This document shows positions 6,894 to 9,186 of a DNA stretch of 9,186 nt, one piece after another. The notes below the pieces were generated by a model. It was not told where the DNA came from. It ran no database searches and was given only the letters and a program-made list of their open reading frames with translations. How positions within the stretch are numbered: the stretch's first letter is position 1; each line of letters starts with the position of its first letter. A program made the position numbers and the translations under genes. This stretch comes from Leptospiraceae bacterium. Lineage in GTDB: Bacteria; Spirochaetota; Leptospiria; Turneriellales; Turneriellaceae. The stretch lies in NCBI GenBank assembly GCA_016788945.1, contig JAEUSA010000240.1:1-9186 (forward strand), given 5' to 3'.

Positions 6894-7696
6894 GGTATGG
6901 CGACGGTTACGTGCCGTGTTTTGAGACAGCCTGTCTGCAATTCGACAATGCGGTAGCCCTTACTCTGGCTCCAGGTATGGTTGCGCTGGTGCCGCGCCAG
7001 CGGGGCGACTCCCGAATAGAGCACCTTGCCTTCGTTCGCGAGATATGCACCGTGAAAATGGCCGGTGATGACTGCAATTACATCGGCACCCGCAAAGAGC
7101 GCGAGTACCGCATCGGCATTGCGCAGGCGAAAATGCGGTGCATCTTTTGCCAGCGGGTGGTGAGCAAAAATGAGGATCTTCTTTTTCGTCTCGGCCGTTG
7201 CCCTGATCGCGGCGAACTCACCCTCGGGTATGCTCGTGTAGCTGCCGACAAAGGGGCCATCGTAGGCGGTATCGATAAAGATCAGCCGATAGTTGCCTAT
7301 GTCGCGGTAGTGGGTTAATCCACCTTTGGCATATTCTGTCTTCTTGAGCGGCATGTCATGGTTGCCCCATACATATTCGAGGGGCATACTTATATCTTTC
7401 ATTGCCTCAACAAATGCCTGCCATTCGGTCTCAGCCCCATCGAGGGTCACATCGCCTGTGTGTACCAGAATATCGGGGCGATGCTCCGCGATCGCTTTCT
7501 GCAATTCGCCGCGGAGCCACTTGCCATCATCGCCATGGCGCACATGCGTATCGCTGAACTGCAGAATCGTCAGGTCGGGTTTGTCGACGCGGCAGCCCGG
7601 AGCCTGCCAGTCACGGTAATTCGCGCGGCAGTGCGCACCCAACAAGAAAAACAAAATGCCAAAGTAGCGCAACACACAAGAAACGAAGGAGTCCAA
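6890..7696 (-). CDS. Exported calcineurin-like metallophosphoesterase
   Basis: This 268-residue protein has the full set of binuclear-metal phosphoesterase motifs: D49-x-H51 (F-S-D-T-H), G-D at 81-82 in H-T-G-D-V-T-L-D-G, G-N-H-D at 111-114, H-H at 179-180, and G-H-F-H-G at 212-216. Such enzymes cleave phosphomono- or diesters (cyclic nucleotides, phosphoproteins, nucleic acids); the substrate cannot be read here. Residues 9-25 are hydrophobic after a short N-terminus, so it is probably exported. The A-H-C at 21-23 is a poor lipobox. The frame opens with TTG at 7696, and there is no ATG between the upstream stop and the signal peptide. GTG at codon 8 is the alternative and would give an equally good signal peptide. 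Neither has a clear ribosome site. The stop overlaps the lipoprotein start by 4 bases. Confidence 0.93.
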   Translation of the reverse strand: MDSFVSCVLRYFGILFFLLGAHCRANYRDWQAPGCRVDKPDLTILQFSDTHVRHGDDGKWLRGELQKAIAEHRPDILVHTGDVTLDGAETEWQAFVEAMKDISMPLEYVWGNHDMPLKKTEYAKGGLTHYRDIGNYRLIFIDTAYDGPFVGSYTSIPEGEFAAIRATAETKKKILIFAHHPLAKDAPHFRLRNADAVLALFAGADVIAVITGHFHGAYLANEGKVLYSGVAPLARHQRNHTWSQSKGYRIVELQTGCLKTRHVTVAIP

Positions 7697-7770
7697 TGAG
7701 CTGATCGGCTCTAATCGTCAGTCGCAACGTCCAGCGAAATCAACGCCGCCTTCTGCCATTTTCGTGCACA

Positions 7771-7803
7771 GAGTTTCAGGTGGCCGTTGCCCGCCTGAAA
7801 CTC
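7771..7803. repeat. Hairpin B: 13-bp inverted repeat in the SDR-phosphoesterase gap
   Basis: GAGTTTCAGGTGG (7771-7783) pairs with CCGCCTGAAACTC (7791-7803) around a 7-base loop. Twelve pairs are Watson-Crick, and one is G-U in a plus-strand transcript (C-A mismatch in a minus-strand transcript). No T-run follows on either strand. Its outer arms share GTTTCA/TGAAAC with hairpin A. Confidence 0.75.
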
Positions 7804-7806
7804 CGC

Positions 7807-7823
7807 GCGCAGCAAGCCTGCGC
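7807..7823. repeat. Central small hairpin between hairpins A and B
   Basis: GCGCAG (7807-7812) and CTGCGC (7818-7823) form a perfect 6-bp GC-rich stem around the loop CAAGC. It is separated from the larger hairpins by only three bases on each side. Confidence 0.55.
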
Positions 7824-7826
7824 AAT

Positions 7827-7859
7827 GTTTCAAAACCCGCAGGAGGTGGGTTTTGAAAC
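7827..7859. repeat. Hairpin A: perfect 12-bp inverted repeat just after the SDR gene
   Basis: GTTTCAAAACCC (7827-7838) and GGGTTTTGAAAC (7848-7859) are exact reverse complements around a 9-base loop. The loop reads GCAGGAGGT on the plus strand and ACCTCCTGC on the minus strand. The structure starts 10 bases after the SDR stop codon, so it may act as a transcript end or 3' stabiliser, although no U-tract follows. Confidence 0.8.
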
Positions 7860-7869
7860 GCCCCCTAAG

Positions 7870-9186
7870 TTAGCCTGTCAGCCTGAACGTGCCCAAAAAC
7901 TCGGGCAGGTCATTCAGATCGAAGTGTGTTACCGACTTCGATATCAGTTTGCCGGTACGCAGATTGCGTACTTCGCCGAAGCAGGTAGTGTGCGAATAGG
8001 GCAGGTTCCAGGGATAGATCTGCTGTTTTTCGCCGACATACTGGTAGGGCTCGCCGTCGACGCTAAAGTCGAAGGTGTAGCGGATCTTCTGGTCCTGAAA
8101 GTAGCGCAGTTGCAGTGTGCCGTTAACCGGCATATTCTCGCACATGCCGCCAATCGTGACTGTACCCGCGAGCTCACTCAACATAAATTTATCCTGGCCG
8201 GGGTTCACAAAATCCACGAGATTCTTTGGACCCCAATCTGCTTTGAATTCGAACTTGTGTTTTCCAGCCGGCCCCGCTCCGTCGACGAACTCGTGCTCAC
8301 CCGACATCACTTCATGAATCACAAAACCTTTTTCGGGTACACCTTTTTTCGCGGTGTCAAAAATCGTGCTCAGTATAGATCCTACTTTATCGACCACGCT
8401 ACCGAGGCCTAAAGATTCTTGCTGTTGTTTTGACATAAACGTATGCGTCGTCTTGTCCATGATGTTAGCCGCTGTAGGCATCACGCGAATGTACTTAAAG
8501 AACTGGTTGAGAATGCTTACCATTTCGACGTCTTTCTCTTCGCGCACCGAATCAAAAATCATACGCGCCACGGTTTCGGGTTTGTCTGAATAGAGCGGCA
8601 TAAACATGAAGAAAATCTGTTCGCCGATCGAGCTGGCCGTCGCCGTGTCGTAAAAGCCGGTATTCACGAGAAATGGGTACACCGTCGTGACTTTTATGTT
8701 GTCGCGCGCGACTTCAACGTTCATAATCTCAGACATCGCACCGACGGCAAGTTTGGTGACCGAATAGGCACCCCACGTCGGCGCGCGAAAGTACGCCTGC
8801 CCGCTCGACACGTTGACGATATGGCCCGACTTGCGCTCTTTCATCAGCGGTAGAAATGCCTGAATGTGGTAGAGCGGCGCCCAGAAGTTGATGTTCATCA
8901 ACTGCTGCCATTTGCTGAGCGGTGTATCTGCGATTTCGGCGTTGTAGCCGATGCCCGCGTTATTGATGAGAATATCGAGTGTACCGAACTTCTGCACAAC
9001 GTCATCGCGCAGCTTTTCGACAGCCTTGAGGTCGGTAACATCGACCACTTTGGCAAGAATGTCGACGCCGTGCTTCGCCAAGCGCTGCTTCGCATTTTCG
9101 AGCGCGACTTCGTTGATGTCAGTGAGCACAAGGCGGCTGCCCGCTTCGGCAAAAAAGCCTGCGGTATTCAGGCCAATACCCCCGGC
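7870..9186 (-). CDS. Short-chain dehydrogenase/reductase with C-terminal extra domain (5' end beyond right edge)
   Basis: The frame is open to the right edge, giving 438 visible residues. A GTG at 9129 is only internal, because upstream codons spell A-G-G-I-G-L-N, the end of the TGxxxGIG cofactor motif, so about 10-15 residues are missing. SDR landmarks in visible numbering are: acidic D23 ending beta-2 (suggests NAD(H)), N-N-A-G at 75-78, catalytic Ser128 in N-V-S-S, and Y141-S-V-T-K145. The Rossmann domain ends near residue 220. A linker follows, then a separate mostly beta region at about 287-438 with G-F-V-I-H-E-V-M-S-G near its start and W-N-L-P-Y-S-H-T-T near its end. This region resembles the tail attached to some GMC/cholesterol-oxidase-like multidomain proteins (memory only), hinting at a lipid or sterol substrate. 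The gene ends 10 bases before hairpin A. The product reduces or oxidises an unknown alcohol/ketone. Confidence 0.92.
   Translation of the reverse strand, partial: AGGIGLNTAGFFAEAGSRLVLTDINEVALENAKQRLAKHGVDILAKVVDVTDLKAVEKLRDDVVQKFGTLDILINNAGIGYNAEIADTPLSKWQQLMNINFWAPLYHIQAFLPLMKERKSGHIVNVSSGQAYFRAPTWGAYSVTKLAVGAMSEIMNVEVARDNIKVTTVYPFLVNTGFYDTATASSIGEQIFFMFMPLYSDKPETVARMIFDSVREEKDVEMVSILNQFFKYIRVMPTAANIMDKTTHTFMSKQQQESLGLGSVVDKVGSILSTIFDTAKKGVPEKGFVIHEVMSGEHEFVDGAGPAGKHKFEFKADWGPKNLVDFVNPGQDKFMLSELAGTVTIGGMCENMPVNGTLQLRYFQDQKIRYTFDFSVDGEPYQYVGEKQQIYPWNLPYSHTTCFGEVRNLRTGKLISKSVTHFDLNDLPEFLGTFRLTG

Noticed and set aside
7718..7759. 13-codon minus-strand open frame ahead of the phosphoesterase gene, a possible leader peptide
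   Set aside because: It is too short, has no ribosome site, and its residues show no regulatory run, so it cannot be separated from chance.
7827..7838. GTTTCAAAACCC looks like the start of a CRISPR repeat
   Set aside because: Only one inverted pair is present, with no regularly spaced repeats and no cas genes in the window.
7780..8412. 210-residue plus-strand open frame across the hairpin cluster and the SDR gene
   Set aside because: Most of it is antisense to the SDR C-terminal domain, it begins inside hairpin B, and it has no recognisable domain.
9127..9129. GTG as the start of the SDR gene
   Set aside because: The codons upstream in the same frame continue the conserved glycine-rich cofactor motif to the window edge, so this valine is internal.

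Overview
The window looks like a chromosomal segment of a spirochaete in the Leptospirales (a Leptospira, Leptonema or Turneriella relative). This rests on two family resemblances recalled from memory: a very long coiled-coil protein of the SpiroCoCo type, and a small protein resembling the Leptospira DUF1564 family. Base composition is roughly balanced. I could not run a database search, so the taxonomy is an inference. Every supported gene lies on the minus strand, so the order of transcription runs from the right edge to the left edge.

In that order: (1) a short-chain dehydrogenase/reductase with a C-terminal extra domain, cut by the right edge just inside its Rossmann motif; (2) a 173-base gap holding three hairpins packed end to end, without U-tracts; (3) an exported calcineurin-like metallophosphoesterase with a TTG start, overlapping by 4 bases (4) a lipoprotein of unknown function; (5) after 45 bases, a 1035-residue coiled-coil protein with an N-terminal membrane anchor and a C-terminal helix-turn-helix-like tail, followed by an intrinsic terminator; (6) a small basic protein with a ribbon-helix-helix-like core, overlapping by 4 bases (7) the DNA helicase gene recG; (8) after 50 bases, a secreted DUF922-type putative zinc protease running off the left edge.

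Three units are likely: SDR alone, ending at the hairpin cluster; phosphoesterase-lipoprotein, possibly with the coiled-coil gene; and the small gene-recG, perhaps with the DUF922 gene. The first and last genes continue outside the window. There is no mobile element, CRISPR array, tRNA or rRNA. The longest non-coding stretch is the 173-base gap. The points most worth a second look are the triple-hairpin element (one loop carries a Shine-Dalgarno/anti-Shine-Dalgarno sequence), the membrane-anchored coiled coil ending in a putative DNA-binding motif, and the small putative regulator coupled to recG with a perfect 16-bp palindrome inside its own coding sequence.
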